NCBI RefSeq assembly: GCF_051622035.1
Contig: NC_135357.1
Coordinates: forward strand, 34,827,691 to 34,891,690
DNA: 64,000 nt
Direction: 5' to 3'
Source: Arctopsyche grandis
Lineage: Eukaryota; Arthropoda; Insecta; Trichoptera; Hydropsychidae
Part shown: positions 1 to 10,645 of the stretch, one piece after another
How the letters are laid out: each line of letters opens with the position of its first letter
Position numbering within the stretch: position 1 is the first letter of the stretch
Program-made: the position numbers and the translations under genes
The notes under the pieces: generated by a model
The model's database searches: none
Seen by the model: only the letters and a program-made list of their open reading frames with translations
What the model was told of the DNA's origin: nothing

Positions 1-1022
1 GATCGGAGCGGTCTCGTTGAAATTCTATAGAATTGTTTATACTAACTTGACGGTGATATATACCAATTCGTCGACGCTCGGACGACGCTTGACAGTGATC
101 GATAACGGTGTATCCCATATTTTTTTTGACATCTCCTCCCAAGCTTCATTGCGAATGTTTTGGTCCTTATATTTTACGGATCTGACGTCATAGACACATT
201 CGTACTGTCGCACAACTTCTATTAATTTTTCTGACATTATGAACTGCGATGTACCGATATTATGAACTGCGATGACCGAGCTCAAAAGACGAACTGTTTG
301 CAGTCACCACTTTCTTGAGTATAAAAAGTATAAATAAAAAATACTTTGTTCTTGATATAAAATAAAGTAAAAATGGGCTCTCTTTAAACGAACATGTTAT
401 TGTATCGACATGTACATACATTCATACGGAAATGCATTCAGTATCAATTAGTTACAGTCCATATTGAGTGCACTATAGCCCTTTACGTAAAAAACATCTT
501 TGTTCGTTTATCTGTTGATGGTATTAGGGATTTAAGTACGTATTTAGTTTTTGTACCAAAAAACTTGAGTCCATTGTCTAGTCATTTCTGTTTATTTAGT
601 AACAATTGGTTCCGGTAAACAATTAGTGTACTACATAAAACCCTTTATGCTGAATACATCTTTGTCCGTGATCGCAGAGTTTGTTTATGAAAGTATCGAA
701 TGAGTATTTAATTCTTAAACCTACCCGGAAACATTAGTCAATTGTTGTTATAAACCGGACACTTGTTTGTCTATTTTTGTTAATTGTTTACTAATTAAGT
801 TTAAAACTGAATTATTAAACAATAAAAGCTTGAAATCCTTAATGTAATTTGTATTTTCTATAATCTTATTATTCCGACAAGTTCTGCTATATTTTTTTGC
901 AAATATGGGATACACCGTTATCGATCACTGTCAAGCGTCGTCCGAGGGTCGACGAATTACTATATATCACCGTCAAGTTAGTATAAACAATTCTATAGAA
1001 TTTCAACGAGACCGCTCCGATC
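1..1022. mobile_element. TIR DNA transposon of about 1 kb, non-autonomous, with MADF remnant
   Basis: The first ~119 bases reappear as their reverse complement at about 904-1022 (left tip GATCGGAGCGGTCTCG, right tip CGAGACCGCTCCGATC), so this is an element with ~120 bp terminal inverted repeats and a ~780 bp AT-rich interior. The left end coincides with the window edge, so the target duplication cannot be read. The only coding trace inside is a truncated MADF domain on the minus strand. MADF proteins accompany PIF/Harbinger transposases in some animals, so that superfamily is a reasonable but unproven guess. A diverged copy of the inner TIR occurs near 18534-18600. Confidence 0.72.
121..237 (-). 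pseudogene. Truncated MADF domain inside the TIR element
   Basis: Reading from the ATG at 237 the minus strand gives MSEKLIEVVRQYECVYDVRS followed by a DQNIRNEAWEEMSKKI-like stretch. This is the N-terminal half of a MADF (Myb/SANT-like, DNA-binding) domain: the LIE-V start, the Y/F-x-Y/V-D motif and the R-x-EAWEEM helix are all present. About 40 residues in, the frame runs straight into the terminal inverted repeat and stops at position 37, so the WKNLR-type third helix is missing. An upstream in-frame ATG at 285 exists but the domain starts at 237. I read this as a relic of a captured or element-encoded MADF protein left by internal deletion, not a functional gene. Confidence 0.6.
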
Positions 1023-1171
1023 CCGCACGATCCCGTAAGATCCGGCGTATCGTACCGGGTATGACCCTACAATTTGTGTGTGTTTAAAACTATCTAAAAA
1101 AAATATCCCGCGTATAGCATACCGCTCCCTCGCTGTGTGATCGCGCCCTAAGACGGCTGGGGGTGTTTTTC

Positions 1172-1376
1172 ACATTGGTGTGCTTATGTATAATGCCCTC
1201 CCTGAGTGCATCAGGTCTGCTAAAAACATTGATGCATTCCTGCGAGGTGCGAAGAGACACTGTGAGGGACAGTACATATAAGTTAATTATAAATTTTAGA
1301 GTTAAGTATAATAATTAAGATTATTATTTTTAAATTAGCTTGATAGCTAAAATATATATAAATAAATAAAATAAAT
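1172..1376 (+). mobile_element. 3' end of a non-LTR retrotransposon (copy 1)
   Basis: A plus-strand frame reads YNALPECIRSAKNIDAFLRG and ends ...CEGQYI-stop. This resembles the extreme C-terminus of CR1/jockey-type ORF2 proteins (the YNsLPesIRsakslnsFk motif). It is followed by a ~100 bp 3' UTR and an (A)AATA-type tail, the usual 3' end of a LINE. A second copy of the same 3' end is at about 44945-45080. The element is heavily 5'-truncated. Confidence 0.65.
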
Positions 1377-1408
1377 AACTAAATTGTTCTTATTTCTAGT
1401 ATAATAAA

Positions 1409-1524
1409 TAGGCACCGGACTAGTTCAAAGGTTGTAAATGCATTGTTAAAGGTTTGCCGAACCTTTTTTACAAAGGATTTACAACAATGGAACAATGGAT
1501 AGCACTGTGACTATCCGGTGTCTA
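1409..1524. mobile_element. hAT-type fold-back MITE, TAGAG family (copy 1)
   Basis: Ends TAGGCACCGGA and TCCGGTGTCTA are inverted repeats. The interior carries the family core GTTAAAGGTTTGCCGAACC. Flanks ATAATAAA and ATAATAAC match at 7 of 8, fitting an 8 bp hAT-type target duplication. About 116 bp. Confidence 0.75.
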
Positions 1525-1665
1525 ATAATAACTATGTACATATATCTCTATTTCTTATTGTACAATCCTTAAAATATTTAAAATATTTATCCAACGATTC
1601 AGGATCACCGTTCGCTCCAGAATACTTGATCTACTATGTGTACTTCCTTGATATACCGTGTGAAC

Positions 1666-1983
1666 CATAGATGTAGAATAACCTAGATATGCCATTACAT
1701 ACAAATTTCGTTGGAGATCTTGTCGCCACTAACCGAGGGGTACGGGGGGTTTAACTAGCGGGGAAGTTGGAAAAAAAAGGTTTTTTTCCCTACGACGTAG
1801 CGGTCGGCGTTTTTTTCACTTTTTTCACCGCATATCTATCGACAAGATCTCCGCAATCGACCTTTCCTACTTAGAAGCTAACTACCTACTGAGAGAAAGT
1901 GTGCATGCGCCATGTATTTTGCATGCGCCAAAAGGGAGACCAGTATAAAGCGTGAGGGCGGATCTATATATTATATATCTATG
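1666..1983. mobile_element. hAT-type MITE, CATTGATG family (copy 1)
   Basis: Flanked by perfect 8 bp duplications GTGTGAAC at 1658-1665 and 1984-1991. Its body matches the copies at 20299, 37356 and 44337: the shared blocks GGAGATCTTGTC, GCATGCGCCATGTATTTTGC and AAAAGGGAGACCAGTATAA are all present. This copy is longer (318 bp) because of ~80 extra bases in the middle, including a second, inverted CAAGATCTCC. Confidence 0.8.
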
Positions 1984-2104
1984 GTGTGAACATCCCCAAT
2001 CCAATTTTTATACCTGTTTTAAATTGGATTTCAAACTAACCAAAGTTTGAATGTACATATTTATGGTTTTATTTTGTCAATTTTCGCGCCTTTGCTATGT
2101 TTGA

Positions 2105-2425
2105 AGCTTCATGAGAACTGAGGTACTGGCTTGTGGAGACTTGGAAAGAGAGAGGGAGGCGCCACCGGTTGGTTGTCGTCCCGACAGGCGGAAGCATCGC
2201 GTTACGCGGCGCGAATTCGACCTTCCAAAGGCGAACGACAGGGCCAAAGTAGGGTCGGGTGAAGCGAGAGGGGGCGAAAGGGGGGGGAGGTGGCAGTGGG
2301 CGGTCCGGTTGTATCAACGGGCGCCCCCGGGGGCGGCGGCGCGTGTCGCAGGCCTCCCGCCACCGCTGATTAATGTCCGGCCCAGAGCACCTCTCCACAC
2401 ACACCAACCGGTTCAACTAGCGGCA
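2105..2425. promoter_or_regulatory. GC-rich island, function unknown
   Basis: About 320 bp of GC-rich, CpG-containing sequence in an otherwise AT-rich region. Open frames exist on both strands, but they are low-complexity Arg/Pro/Gly frames expected of GC-rich DNA. It could be a promoter or 5' UTR exon, or regulatory DNA. No conserved coding sequence is visible. Confidence 0.25.
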
Positions 2426-2479
2426 CGCGAACCACACCATTTTTCGATACTAATCATAAAAAAAAATTAAAAAAAACCA

Positions 2480-4080
2480 TGCCTGGAAGTCAAGTTTCTC
2501 AATTCTGGAAGGCGGATGTCGAAACGGGACGAGTGGGAGTCCTGGCGCTAATTGTAAGCACCCACCTGTTAATGGATAATTTGGAAAGTTTGGATCGCGC
2601 CGAATACAAGCGGTACGAATTTTAAGTGGAATCTTGGTGCTCTATAAAGTTGTAAATTCAAATTGCATTGTGTGGTGGAAAGCGTACAGGAGGGGCCGGG
2701 CCGCAAGTGACGCAGCGATTTGCTTTAAAGTGGTTGTGTAAAATGTAAAATATGCAATAATTTATGTAAAAAAATATTAGGTAACAAAATGTATAATTTC
2801 TATTACATGTAAAAAAAATTTCAGTCCGATTGAGTTATTTGAATTCAAAAACTTACCAAATTTTATACATAGCTCGGTATTAAGCTTAAACTTTAAAACA
2901 TTAAATTTCAGTTCAATAAACCAAAAGGTTTCTGAGAAAAACATAAAAAAACCTCAATTTTCTAGAGTAAAAGTACTACTTGTTGTTCAGGTAAAAATAT
3001 TAGGTTATAAAATGTATAATTTCAATTAGATAATTGATAATTGAATTCAAAAACTTAAAAATGTAAAGGAGGTTTGTAAAATTATCTTGCAGATAAAACT
3101 CACTGAAGAGATATACAGTGAAATGTCAGATCTGACATATTTGGCCAAAAATCAATATATATCGTGTATTACATTACATGAAGCTAGACGCCAAATTTGA
3201 AATTTATATATACATATGAGAGTTAAAACTATAAATATTTAAATATTAGAGATAACGAGAACCTATAGAGCAAATTTTATAAAATATAGAGTGAATTATA
3301 GGCGTTTAAACAATTAAAATCTGATATGGCCATATCACGGCGAAAAGGTTTAAGTTAGATTATAGTAGCTTGCCGTCACCGTACCCGAAATAGTGGATAT
3401 TTGATACGCATTGTATACGATATTTTATCTCCAACGTAATGGCAGACGATACATTAACGTATGTATATTGATGACCAAAATGAGCAATATGGCAAAGTAT
3501 GAAAACGATCGGATAAGAGATAAGAGATATAAAAATTACCACTAACACGAAAACCATGTGAAATGCAAAGAAGGTATGTAAAAAAAGAGGACACCTATAA
3601 GGGGAAGTACCATTTCCAGTCAACTTAAAAATTTTTAAAAAAATTATGTAGTTTCTTTAAGAATTTCAGTAACCGATACTAAGTTTCAGTTCGATAGGAC
3701 TAACGGTGTTCAAAAAAAATCCCCAAAATACACAGATAGATCATGCAAACGTGATCAGTAATCGATTCTGAGTTCGAATCAGTCACAATCTCGAGTTCGA
3801 ATTTTCGCATGATCACAAAACTTCATCTATTACATACATAAACGCACATAGATAAAGTAAACATTCGCATGTGACCAACCCATGACTTTATCTATGTATT
3901 TGAGGAATATAAGGTCACAAAACAAAATTCGGTAATTAAATATACGATACATATTGATACAAATTGAGCGCAAAACTACACATGACAAAAGTTCTACATA
4001 CCGGTCATCAGATTTTGTTCGAGATTTTAACGAAACGTTATAAAAACTAAAATGATAGATATTAAAATTTCTCCAAAAAA
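2480..4080. other. AT-rich intergenic stretch without recognisable gene
   Basis: Only short non-conserved frames. Positions about 3205-3330 carry, in minus orientation, the 3' part of a dispersed repeat (marker AAACGCCTATAA) also found at 51130-51290 and 54110-54175. The rest shows nothing I can assign. Confidence 0.5.
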
Positions 4081-4089
4081 ATATCAAAG

Positions 4090-4285
4090 AAGTTATATGC
4101 GGACAAAAGAAATGCTAGAATGTTTCTCGAGGGAATGCAAAAGGGTAAAAGGAAGATCGCAGACGAAATTAGGAAAATGTGTGAAATGAGATGAGAGTTG
4201 CGCAAAACAGAGACGAGTGGAAGCGTGTTGGAGAGGCCTTCATCCTACAGTGGGTGGCGAATGGCTGTAGATGATGATGATTTGT
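4090..4285 (+). mobile_element. RTE-type LINE ORF2, 3' terminal fragment
   Basis: The plus strand reads in broken frames like the C-terminus of RTE-clade reverse transcriptases. A KEMLECFSRECKRVKG-like stretch is followed by QNRDEWKRVGEAFILQ-like residues and the typical end, with a GATGATGAT tail. Related fragments are at 12010-12345 (+), 41825-42450 (-), 49715-49830 (-) and 51545-51950 (-). Confidence 0.65.
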
Positions 4286-4369
4286 ATATGCTGATATAGG
4301 TAAGGTAATTTTGAAAAGGATGTAATAATAAAATAAAAGAATTAGTCATTAGATTCGATTCAAACGTTT

Positions 4370-4566
4370 GTAACGTGGGGTGAAGTGGGTGGCTTTGACT
4401 GAACAGGGAAAGACCAGCAGAGATGGGAGTCTAAAGGAAACGACAGTTCTCAGAGAAAGCTGTGGTCCGACTCGACTTCCGAAGAAAAGGGCGCTCCTTT
4501 TATAGCTGAGAAAGTAGCGGTACTTTCTCCCACTCCCCAGCATCCGAGGGGAGTGGGAGTTATTGG
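4370..4566 (-). mobile_element. Truncated LTR fragment, same family as the solo LTR at 33953
   Basis: The reverse complement matches the LTR at 33953-34176 over most of its length: the GGGAGTGGGAGAAAGTACCG block, a TATAAAAGG box, CTTTCTCTGAGAACTG, and the 3' end CCCACGTTACA. The LTR 5' end (TGTAACGTACGCC) is missing. Confidence 0.7.
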
Positions 4567-5214
4567 CCATTCTGTATAATTATGCAAAGTTTAATGAGTG
4601 CATTAGCGATACTTTATATGCGCACAGAAGCAAATGCGTCACTAAAATAAGTTGAAGCAAATACAGATTTAGACATAAAAGTAACTAACTCTCCTGTTGA
4701 TAGACAGCAAACTGCTCGAATTTGAGTTTGATAATTAAATTGGAGCCGTTCAACGCAATCAATTTTCATAGAAATAACGACTTTGTTTTTAAAGAACGGT
4801 TCAATTATCCAGAACACAGGCGTCAAAAACACAAATTAAATTCAATTACAAACACAAAAACAAAAGTTCGGTCGATCTTTAAGCGATACCGAGAATAAGA
4901 AACATAAAACTTGGATAGATAACGGTTGAATTTCGATTTGTATTAAACGGAACGGTTCAGTTCCAATTACTTCCAGCTCAAATTACCTTATAGCTAAAAC
5001 TTTTTCGCTCACTAATTATATGTACATCCCTGAACATATTTGCAACTATGTATAATACAAATGAGTCAAAACATCGAAAAACAAATTCTATAGGTGCATA
5101 TATACGTATGTACTAATTGTGGAACCGAACCGGTTCACCGTTTTTTTAAAGCAATATTCGGGTCCTTTGCGGTTTCGGATCCTGTTCCGGCTCCACTGAA
5201 TATGTACATAAATA

Positions 5215-6345
5215 CAGTGTAGTCTCGATTATCCGTACGCAAGCCGTATACGGATAATCATGCACTATCCGTGCATAAGACCTATATATTTTTTTAATTA
5301 ATTACGATAAATTGAAAACGAACAGTATTAAATCAAACCATGTACCTATATAGAAGACATTTCATTTAAAACCTTTTTTAACGAAAATGAATCAACTTTG
5401 AACCCTAGAGAAAATCAATCTTGGCCCCAAAATAGCCCTCATTATATAGTGGAAAGAAATTATTCCAAGTGTAGAAAAATTTATTGTATTATAATAAATT
5501 CTAATATTGAAAAGAAAAATATTACAAGCAAATTTATAATGATTTGAAATGTTGATCATCGAGAAGGGTTAGAATTATTGTCATTGCAAGAAATTATCAA
5601 TTGCATTTTTCACAATATGACACTTGATCTATCTTTTTAACTAATTATAAAGTAAATCAACCGATAGAGATGCAAATATTACGGTATAATAGCTTTTTGG
5701 AAGTTTCCTACTGATTCTTAATAAAAATACATAAATTTTCTGAAAAAAATAATAAATATTAAGATTTATTTATACCAGCAATTTTTTTTCGTATTTATGC
5801 AACAATAACGAAAAATAAACTTGAGTAAATTCCATATGGACGCTGACTAACTTGAGATTTGCAAAAGAGATTGGAAAGAAAATGCCAATTTGCAGGAACC
5901 GTTTCAATGAAAATCAGAAAAATTGGCAAACTCTGAAAGAAAACGATCGACCTGGAGTCACAAACTAAGTTCTGGCCAGCAGTGGGACTAAAGTGGGACT
6001 CGAACCCGTGACCACTCTGCTCGAAACATAATATGCTAATCATTAGTCCACGCTGCTGGTTATGTATGTATATACGAAACGTTCATTTTATTACATTGAT
6101 GATTATTCGCACAGTCGTTACACCGACAATGCGCATGCGCAGTCTGTTAACTGACATCACACTGATTGTTCGTTGATGCGCAGTTTTTAAACGATGCTCA
6201 CTTTTTAACGAGTCTAAGAATTCGTGCACCTGGTTAATAGTAAAAATATAACAACTTGTTTAAAAATGCCCTAAAAATTAATAGTTCGGAGTATCCGTGT
6301 TTCTCAATTATCCGTGCCACCCTTCCCCGGTTAGTCGAGACCATC
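5215..6345. mobile_element. Degenerate pogo/Tigger-type element remnant
   Basis: The left end CAGTGTAGTCTCGATTATCC and the right end GGTTAGTCGAGACCAT resemble the Tigger/pogo termini, whose consensus has a CTCGATTATCCG core. Extra TATCCGTG motifs lie inside both ends. The interior is AT-rich with no transposase frame and contains a SINE at 5849-6060. TA target duplications are not clearly preserved. Confidence 0.45.
5849..6060 (-). repeat. tRNA-derived SINE (copy 1)
   Basis: On the minus strand it starts ACCAGCAGCGTGGACTAATG, with a pol III A-box-like head and the B box GGGTTCGAGTCCCA. The shared body TCGATCGTTTTCTTTCAGAG...GAAACGGTTCCTGCAAATTGG follows. Other copies: 26280, 45538, 52185, 52388, 53696, 54943 and 62985. 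Confidence 0.8.
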
Positions 6346-6389
6346 ATCGCAAATCGGTTACATCTCCAACCATATAATAATATAATTAT

Positions 6390-6680
6390 AATGAGCGCTA
6401 TCCCAGCACCGATGGTGCGTTATCTCTGAGGTCCCGGTGGCTCCATTAAACCACGGCCTCGCACAAAAAAGGACCCCACAGACATTTGCATAAAACCTCT
6501 TAACGCTATCTGCGCCCCCTGTACGAGCTCATCAATTATATTGGGATTTTGTGATGGGACCAAAGGAGGCCCCATATCGCCCCATAACCGGAGGCCCACG
6601 CAGGAAATGCGTCTCGTCGGATTAAATAATTAATGGCCTGGGTTTTTATTGTCGTTATTGTTGTAATTAATAGTTTTCGA
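6390..6680. promoter_or_regulatory. Candidate cis-regulatory module
   Basis: An island of higher complexity and GC content than its surroundings. It contains an octamer ATTTGCAT, homeodomain-type sites (TAATTA, ATTAATGG, CATCAATTAT) and GGATTAAA, with no open frame. It lies about 1.3 kb downstream of the NOL4-type exon, probably in its first intron since the gene runs leftward. This is motif clustering only and conservation is untested. Confidence 0.35.
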
Positions 6681-6699
6681 GAGGCCAAGAAACCGAATC

Positions 6700-7960
6700 C
6701 TGTTCGGTGTTTAAGTTTATTAGAGGCGTTCGCTGAAAGTTCTGTAGCGATCGTTGTAAATCAGTTTTTAGTGTCGTGCGCGTCCAAATGAACAAATTTT
6801 TACAACTGTCGTGTTGTAAAAATCCGGCGAAACTATTTTGATCTTTTATATAATAAATACACGTGTAACATTTGTGGAAATAAATTGCCATACAAGATAT
6901 TGACAATTTTATACGGGTGTTCAAATTCAGATACCATTGAAAAGACATCAAAACAAATGACAGAATAGACACCAAGTTTGTAATACAAATTAGCACACGT
7001 ATACATATTCATACATATACGTTTTGTAATGATCTATGATTTTTTAATCAAGTTTACCTCAGGAGTGTCTCAAATTAGATCTTAAAAAGTATGTTTTCAA
7101 AATAGTGACACAATTCGATCATTTCCTATTTATTTTGGCAATTTATCTGATTTAATTATCGAAATGGCTCCTCAGACATTGGCTCATACCTGCCCTTCAT
7201 TTTCAACATCATCTGATTATGATTTCAATTTATAAATTACATGTTTAGCCATAGTATCGATTTGGGCATTACGACCAAAATTTAATATTTAAAAAAAATC
7301 TTTAGATATTTTGTTTCAATATGATTTAAAAATCGCATTTGACAAAACATACTCAAAATAAATTACAAAACAAAAGCTGGGCGATTCTTCTCTCGCTACA
7401 AATATCTTAGGTAGGCATCTCTACGGTCAGTAAAAGCGTGACGTCATTGGCAGAACTGAAGCCAAGAAAGTGGTTGACAAACTAAAAGTCATGCAGATGA
7501 TCGTTTGTGTTTCGGTAGGACATACATAGAACGCTATACAGATGAAGATATACATACATATATGTATGTATGTATATGTAGTTGAAGATTTCAATCCTTT
7601 ATGCCAAATACCAACGCAATTTTAAGATGAAATATTATTGGCATTAATCTTTTGAAGTAGTAGCAGCTCTAAAACCATGACTAAATCATGAATTAAAAAA
7701 AAATTGGAATAAAATCAGCACCCAATAGAAATACGCACAAGCAAACGCGCATTTTGTAGGGTAATAAAGCTCAAAAGGGTAATGAAATTTGTCCAAAGAC
7801 GTAACTGCGGTTCTCTGCACGCCGTTCATTCGAACCGCAAGCCGCAAAATGGCAACACCTGACTAGAAGCGAAAGAAAAATGTGCAAAACCCTTATGCGG
7901 TCTACCACTCCAGACAAAGTACAAAAGTTATATCGACACCGCACCCTGTAAAAAATGCTA
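6700..7960. other. Probable intronic AT-rich sequence
   Basis: Lies 3' of the NOL4-like first exon on its transcribed strand. No exon with the family's next conserved block was found. Contains a CATACATATGTATGTATG microsatellite near 7555-7578. No repeat family identified. Confidence 0.4.
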
Positions 7961-7990
7961 GAATCTAGAATACCAAGGAGTTTTCCTTAC

Positions 7991-8536
7991 CTTGACGGGT
8001 GCTGTGGGTATGTAGAGAGCTGGATCGTTAGCAGAACCCGAGCATCTTTCGATGCCTTCAGGACCATCTTCAACGTCTAGGACGCTATAACGACATACAA
8101 TCCCATCCGCCGGCTTGGCGTCGTATCCTGCAGGTTTCCCCAGATGAAAACCCTTAGCTTTGACCCAGAATCTGAACTTGGAGCTATCTGAACTGTTGCA
8201 CTCCTCTCCACGCAGAGTGCGCAGGATGCGAGCGTACTTCCTCAAAGTGATCGTCTTTGTCTTCGCCAGGTCCCCATAGGTCTGTATGACCCAGGGTTGA
8301 TAAGCTGCGAGCAGATCTGCTTTGCTGTCTCCAGTCTGCACGTACTTGGGTTTCTTGGACTGGTTGTTGTTTTGTTCAGCTCTCGTAGTCGCTTTGGTGG
8401 CGCTGGTCGCAGTCGACGAAGCAGTCGAAGACGACTTCCTCTTGGAAGACTTCTTTCCGGTCGGTCGCTCCTCCTTGACGACTTCCTGGGTCAACTTCTT
8501 CCTCAAACCCCTCTCGGATATCATGGCAGCGGCCAT
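7991..8536 (-). CDS. NOL4: NOL4-family nuclear protein, first coding exon (partial gene)
   Basis: The ATG at 8534-8536 has a good context (AAAACAATGG) and the frame runs 182 codons to a strong splice donor, CAAG|GTAAGG, with the exon ending at 7991 in phase 0. Without splicing it would stop ten codons later, at 7958. Residues 1-68 are a basic, Ser/Thr/Lys-rich low-complexity leader (GKKSSKRKSSS, NNNQSKKPK), plausibly a nuclear localisation region. Residues 79-136 contain the diagnostic block: QTYGDLAKTKTIT, a KYARILRTLRGEE helix, then SSKFRFWVKAKGFHLGKP. This corresponds closely to the N-terminus of vertebrate NOL4 (TYGDSGKTKTVT...KFKFWVKSKGFQLG). The tail DPALYIP before the donor also matches the NOL4 LYVP block. 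NOL4 proteins are nuclear/nucleolar and poorly understood; a DNA- or chromatin-binding role is inferred. The remaining exons are not recognised in this window and may lie beyond its left edge. Confidence 0.8.
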
Positions 8537-8640
8537 TGTTTTCTCACTAATCTCGACACAAAACTACGACACTTGTAACATTACCAAGAATTCACATGAA
8601 AGCATTCTGAAAATTTCAACGATTTGTTGCTATAGCTGAA
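8537..8640 (-). promoter_or_regulatory. 5' leader of the NOL4-type gene
   Basis: Immediately upstream of the start codon on the minus strand. A TTTTCAG|AATGC acceptor-like site near 8608-8614 suggests the coding exon may be preceded by a spliced 5' UTR exon, possibly in the GC-rich island at 9590-10120. Inference only. Confidence 0.3.
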
Positions 8641-9140
8641 CAGAGCGGCACTTTTTGCATCCGGTCTTTATTTGTTAATGTTTGTTTATGTTTTCTAAAA
8701 TTTATTTGTTTATTTTTATTAGCAATACAAATATTTCTGTCAAAACAATGTGACGCATTCTTAAATGGGACAATTCAATCGGTGTAAAATTTAAATTATT
8801 TTAATACCTACAATCAAACGTCTCTTTATTTATTTATTAATCTTAAGCTATTTGTATCAATATATGTACATATATATTAATATATAACAAGTTTTGCTAC
8901 AGAAAATATTTCCAACTTATTAGCAAATTAAGAAAAATTCACGATTTATTTACCCAAAAATGAAAAATTGCATATCATTTTAATTAAATTTATATAATAT
9001 ATCTATTTAATTTGATATTGAATAATATATTCATTCCAATAATCAAAGGGTTTCTTAGCTTTTATCAAAATTGAGTATTAAAAATATTTGAACCATTTGG
9101 TTTCAAATAAAAATTTCAATGTTCGGATTTAAATAAAACA
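8640..9140. other. Very AT-rich spacer
   Basis: No gene or recognisable repeat; composition drifts into the minisatellite that starts at about 9147. Confidence 0.5.
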
Positions 9141-9146
9141 AAACAG

Positions 9147-9330
9147 AATTTAAATGTTTAATTTTAAATATAATATTTAATTTTAAATATAATATTTAAT
9201 TTTAAATATAATATTTAATTTTAAATAAAATATTTAATTTTAAATATAATATGTAATTTTAAATATAATATTTAATTTTAAATATAATATTTAATTTTAA
9301 ATATAATATTTAATTATAAATATACTAAAA
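9147..9330. repeat. 20 bp AT-only minisatellite
   Basis: About nine tandem copies of a ~20 bp unit close to ATAATATTTAATTTTAAAT, with few substitutions. It consists almost only of A and T. Confidence 0.9.
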
Positions 9331-9589
9331 TGTTTAATTTTAAAAATGCTAAAATCGGATAGGCAAATTTTAAAAACAATCGATGGTTTATTAAAATATT
9401 TGAATAAGCAAAAATTAAAAATGAGCCGAAATTACAAATATAAAAGTATTTTATTTCTAAGCTTGATAAAAAAAAACTTTGACTAATCTCAATTGAAAAA
9501 GTAAAACAAGATAAAACGTCCCCAATTACTAAAAAGGTGAACATTTATACGCTGTAAAAAACGGCGGGAAAACGTCAAAAAGAACAAAC

Positions 9590-10120
9590 GAAACTTCGCC
9601 GAGACGTTTGACAAGTGAGCGTGCGCGCACATTTTCGCGCGCCGTAAACAATAACAAACTATGTACAAACAGTAGTCAAACATTAACAAAAAGATACAAA
9701 CAAAACACGAAAAGCCGGAGACGCACTTTTGACAAATCTGCTCTTTTTATCAATTCTATCTCTTTTTGTCTTTTTTTTTTTTGCAGTAAACGAGCGAGCG
9801 ACACTCGTACGGGGCGAAAAACGAACAAGGAGCGTTGGCACGAGCGTGCGGTGGGCCCGGGCCGCGCCGTGGTACTGAAGCCGGCCCAGTGAAGAGGGGC
9901 CCGCGTGCCACCACTGGCCACCCCTGCCTCGGGCATACATACATATATTTCTCCGGGTGTGTATATTTTTCGTCGCCGCCACTGGACGGCCCGCGTCGAG
10001 ATGCGCCCACCGAGTAAACACACCGACGCGCATAAATAACGGTCTCTTATCGGTAAACGGCTCTGCTCGCGGATACCGAGGGCTACCTTACCGGAGGCCG
10101 CGGTGCCTCACTTTCGCCTC
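9590..10120. promoter_or_regulatory. CpG-rich island upstream of the NOL4-type exon
   Basis: GC- and CpG-rich sequence (GTGCGCGCACATTTTCGCGC, GGGCCCGGGCCGCGCCG), interrupted by a T-run and a CATACATACATATAT microsatellite. It starts about 1 kb 5' of the NOL4-type start codon, so it is the best local candidate for that gene's promoter or untranslated first exon. Overlapping frames on both strands look like composition artefacts. Confidence 0.4.
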
Positions 10121-10645
10121 AATTTGCCCAATTTGGCATGTTGCGAAATATACATACACATACATGTGTATGTACTTACATACCTACATGGGTAAAGAAG
10201 AAGAAATAAAGAGACGTGTGAAGGATGGAGTGCATTTATTTTATTTTATTTAAATTGGCACACATCTATCTACATATGCTCAGTGGTGTAGTCGGGCCAG
10301 GTATCCGACCTGGTACTTCTTTTTGAGCCAGGTCACCGCCCTGGCACTTTGATTGATATAAACATTGTTTTTCGAGTACAATCAAAAAATATTTTAACTA
10401 AAATTTTGTATTCCAAATATTGTGAGCAGACTCTCATCCTAACACTCGATGGCCACAATCGTTTAATGGACGTTTAATGAACTTTATTGGATTTTTTATC
10501 TAAAACTATCGAAAACTTCGAAAGAAAACATGCGTTGAACTATTGACCATACGCACTTGAGGATAGATAAAATGAGGGAACTCAGCTTAAATGAATAGGG
10601 AACTTATCTCTAAATTCACATGTTAAAATTTGATAGTTTTTTGAC

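Noticed and set aside
8297..8639. Plus-strand frames opposite the NOL4-type exon
   Set aside because: Ser/Arg/Leu-rich antisense shadows of the real coding exon.
9683..10033. Three overlapping minus-strand frames of 84-116 codons
   Set aside because: Overlapping in all frames of a CpG island, a sign of composition rather than coding.
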